From positions 434,001 to 498,000 of the forward strand of contig NZ_CP011390.1 in assembly GCF_001644645.1 (NCBI RefSeq): a stretch of 64,000 nt of DNA, given 5' to 3'. This stretch comes from Flavisolibacter tropicus. Lineage in GTDB: Bacteria; Bacteroidota; Bacteroidia; Chitinophagales; Chitinophagaceae. A program made the translations under genes and the position numbers. The notes beneath the pieces are model-generated. The model was given only the letters and a program-made list of their open reading frames with translations, was not told the origin of the DNA and did not search any database. Numbering within the stretch: position 1 is the stretch's first letter; each line of letters starts with the position of its first letter. Positions 62,300 through 64,000 of the stretch are shown piece after piece.

Positions 62300-64000
62300 A
62301 TGAAGAGAACGCTACTGCCAGTCCTGACGCTTTGTTTTTTACTTTCTATACTATTCCTAATTCCAGAAAGACCGTTACATTCTAATTTAAATAAGAAACA
62401 TAAGATCCCTAAAAAAGACAGAATTGATCTGGCTATTCAGCAAGAATACCAGCTAACAAGGGATCCTGGTAGTAATTCCGTTCCCGTAGAAAGATTACTC
62501 GCAGCAAAAGCATTACGTGATAAAAAGCTGGCTTCCCGAGCCAACTTAAGAGTTTCTGGTATCAATTGGCAAGAAAGAGGACCCTATAATGTGGGGGGAA
62601 GAACCCGGGCTTTAATGTTTGACCTTAATGATCCTACTTATAAAAAAGTATGGGCTGCAGGTGTAGGTGGTGGATTGTGGTATACAAATGATATTAGTGT
62701 GGCTTCACCAGTTTGGACTAAAGTAAACGATTTCTTTAATAATATAGCTATAACCGCCATAGTGCAAAACCCGTTGAATCCTCAGGAAATGTATTTTGGT
62801 ACAGGTGAAGGGTGGTTTAATGCAGATGCTATAAAAGGTTTAGGAATTTGGAAAAGTATCGATGGTGGCATTACCTGGACTCAATTGAATGCAACCAGCA
62901 ACTTTTCTTTTGTAAATGACCTTTTAATTGATAAAGGTGGAAATATTTATGCCAGTGTTCGTCAAGGCCAAGCTTCTGATGCTGCGGGTATTCAAAAGTC
63001 TACTGATGGCGGCACAACCTGGTCGCAGGTCTTAGTTGGCTCTTCAGCTAGGGGAACTGATCTTGAACTAGCGAGTAATGGCGATATATATGCTTCAGTA
63101 GGCATTTTTGACAATGGCGGTGTTTACCGATCTAGCTATGCCACTAACACTACAAACACCGGTAATGCAGGCACTTGGGTCAATATTACGCCTAATACAA
63201 GCGGTTCTATAGCTTCACCTGCCAACTTTTGGCACCGTATTGAATTGGCTTGTGCACCATCAGATCCTTCTATCGTTTACGCTTTGTTTCAGGGCTATGG
63301 CTCCAATTATTGTACATCTGTTCAGCAATATAATAGTACTAATAATACATGGGCTGTAAAAACAGTTCCTCAATTTATTGATAATGGCGCTTCTGCAATA
63401 TTTACAAGGGATCAAGCTTGGTATGGTTTAACAGCAGCAGTCGATCCTAACAATTCAAATAGTCTTTATGTAGGTGGGATTGATGCTTTGCGTTCAGATG
63501 ATGGCGGGGCCACTTGGGCGCAAATGACATCTTGGAGTCTTGAAACCGGATTTACAGCAGCACAAAATGTTCATGCCGACCAACATGCAATTGTATTTGC
63601 ACCAGGTAGTTCTTCACGGGCTGTTTGGGGAACCGATGGTGGTGTTGATTATACAGATAACGCAAATATTATTTCAGGTAAACCAACCTATACTAACAAG
63701 AACACAGGATACAATGTAACCCAGTTATACAGTGCTGCTCTTCATCCATCCAGTACAAATTATTTTTTGACAGGCGCACAGGATAACGGCACGCAGAAGT
63801 TTACGAATGCTGGTATGAATAATACCACTGAGGTTTCAGGAGGGGACGGTGCTTTTTGCCATATAGATCAGGACAACCCTAATATTCAGATCACGTCTTA
63901 CGTTTACAATAACTATTTTGTATCTACTAATGGGGGGGCTAGTTTTAATAATACCCGGTTTTTTAATAATAACGGTGGTTTTATAAATCCTACAGATTAT
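62300..64000 (+). CDS. Large secreted BNR/sortilin-like beta-propeller protein (3' end outside window)
   Basis: Read by hand: ATG at 62300 and 567 open codons to the window end. Signal peptide MKRTLLPVLTLCFLLSILFLIP. The body is a VPS10/BNR-type propeller with recurrent Asp-box motifs: KSIDGGITWTQL, KSTDGGTTWSQV, RSDDGGATWAQM and STNGGASF. GERGPYNVGGRTRALMFD-like start (WQERGPYNVGGRTRALMF) is typical of large cell-surface sortilin-like proteins in Bacteroidota, often ending in a type IX secretion signal; the C-terminus is not visible here. It could be a surface glycan- or protein-binding protein rather than a sialidase. Confidence 0.85.
   Translation, partial: MKRTLLPVLTLCFLLSILFLIPERPLHSNLNKKHKIPKKDRIDLAIQQEYQLTRDPGSNSVPVERLLAAKALRDKKLASRANLRVSGINWQERGPYNVGGRTRALMFDLNDPTYKKVWAAGVGGGLWYTNDISVASPVWTKVNDFFNNIAITAIVQNPLNPQEMYFGTGEGWFNADAIKGLGIWKSIDGGITWTQLNATSNFSFVNDLLIDKGGNIYASVRQGQASDAAGIQKSTDGGTTWSQVLVGSSARGTDLELASNGDIYASVGIFDNGGVYRSSYATNTTNTGNAGTWVNITPNTSGSIASPANFWHRIELACAPSDPSIVYALFQGYGSNYCTSVQQYNSTNNTWAVKTVPQFIDNGASAIFTRDQAWYGLTAAVDPNNSNSLYVGGIDALRSDDGGATWAQMTSWSLETGFTAAQNVHADQHAIVFAPGSSSRAVWGTDGGVDYTDNANIISGKPTYTNKNTGYNVTQLYSAALHPSSTNYFLTGAQDNGTQKFTNAGMNNTTEVSGGDGAFCHIDQDNPNIQITSYVYNNYFVSTNGGASFNNTRFFNNNGGFINPTDY

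Noticed and set aside
62300..64000. Exo-sialidase assignment for the last gene
   Set aside because: Asp-box repeats are shared with many sortilin-like surface proteins and no sialidase arginine triad was located.

Overview
The window is chromosomal DNA of a Bacteroidota bacterium, most likely family Chitinophagaceae. The evidence is two SusC/SusD outer-membrane pairs, many lipoproteins with a SusD-type lipobox, families typical of the phylum (DUF4270, GSCFA, DUF3276, LytTR regulators), promoter boxes of the form TAnnTTTG, few Shine-Dalgarno sites and AT-rich intergenic DNA. No rRNA, tRNA, CRISPR array, transposase or integrase was found. Family names come from recognising motifs by eye; no database search was run.

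Layout. 1-6847 (minus strand) holds coenzyme A precursor and envelope/polyphosphate genes: panC-panD, then a UPF0104 membrane protein, rfaE2, ppk1, ppx and panB (cut by the window edge). 6937-14178 has an isolated glycogen-synthase N-domain, a DUF4270 lipoprotein, metK, rlmB, an HMG-CoA-lyase-like gene, a GSCFA protein and convergent miaE. 14821-20643 is a core block: rpsO, pnp, prmA, plsY, an M48 lipoprotein and a small DUF3052-like protein. 20846-27287 is a cytoplasmic sugar block: a glycosyltransferase, a GH1-RmlD fusion, a decayed galM, galK and a GH5-like hydrolase. 27893-33799 is SusC-SusD-GH18, which looks like a chitin or related glycan uptake locus.

33979-40502 is the most interesting part. 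Six overlapping genes encode a MoxR-type AAA+ ATPase, a vWA/beta-propeller protein and four accessory proteins. This matches the MoxR-vWA-beta-propeller (bpX) ternary systems proposed by comparative genomics as NTP-dependent conflict systems of socially complex bacteria. To my knowledge their biochemistry is unknown.

40723-45600 is accessory-looking: a DoxX-like protein, orphan genes, a cassette-like spacer, and a HipA-like kinase/DUF3037 pair bracketed by direct repeats and surrounded by dispersed low-complexity repeats. 45599-52083 (minus strand) is a second Sus-type locus (SusC, SusD, LamG lipoprotein, esterase-like hydrolase). 52414-64000 mixes an MBL-fold hydrolase, a PQQ-like propeller protein, two LytTR proteins without receiver domains, an MHS-type transporter with a small partner, a GH10-like lipoprotein, an ABC exporter, a PUR-alpha-like DUF3276 protein and the first 567 codons of a large BNR/sortilin-like repeat protein.
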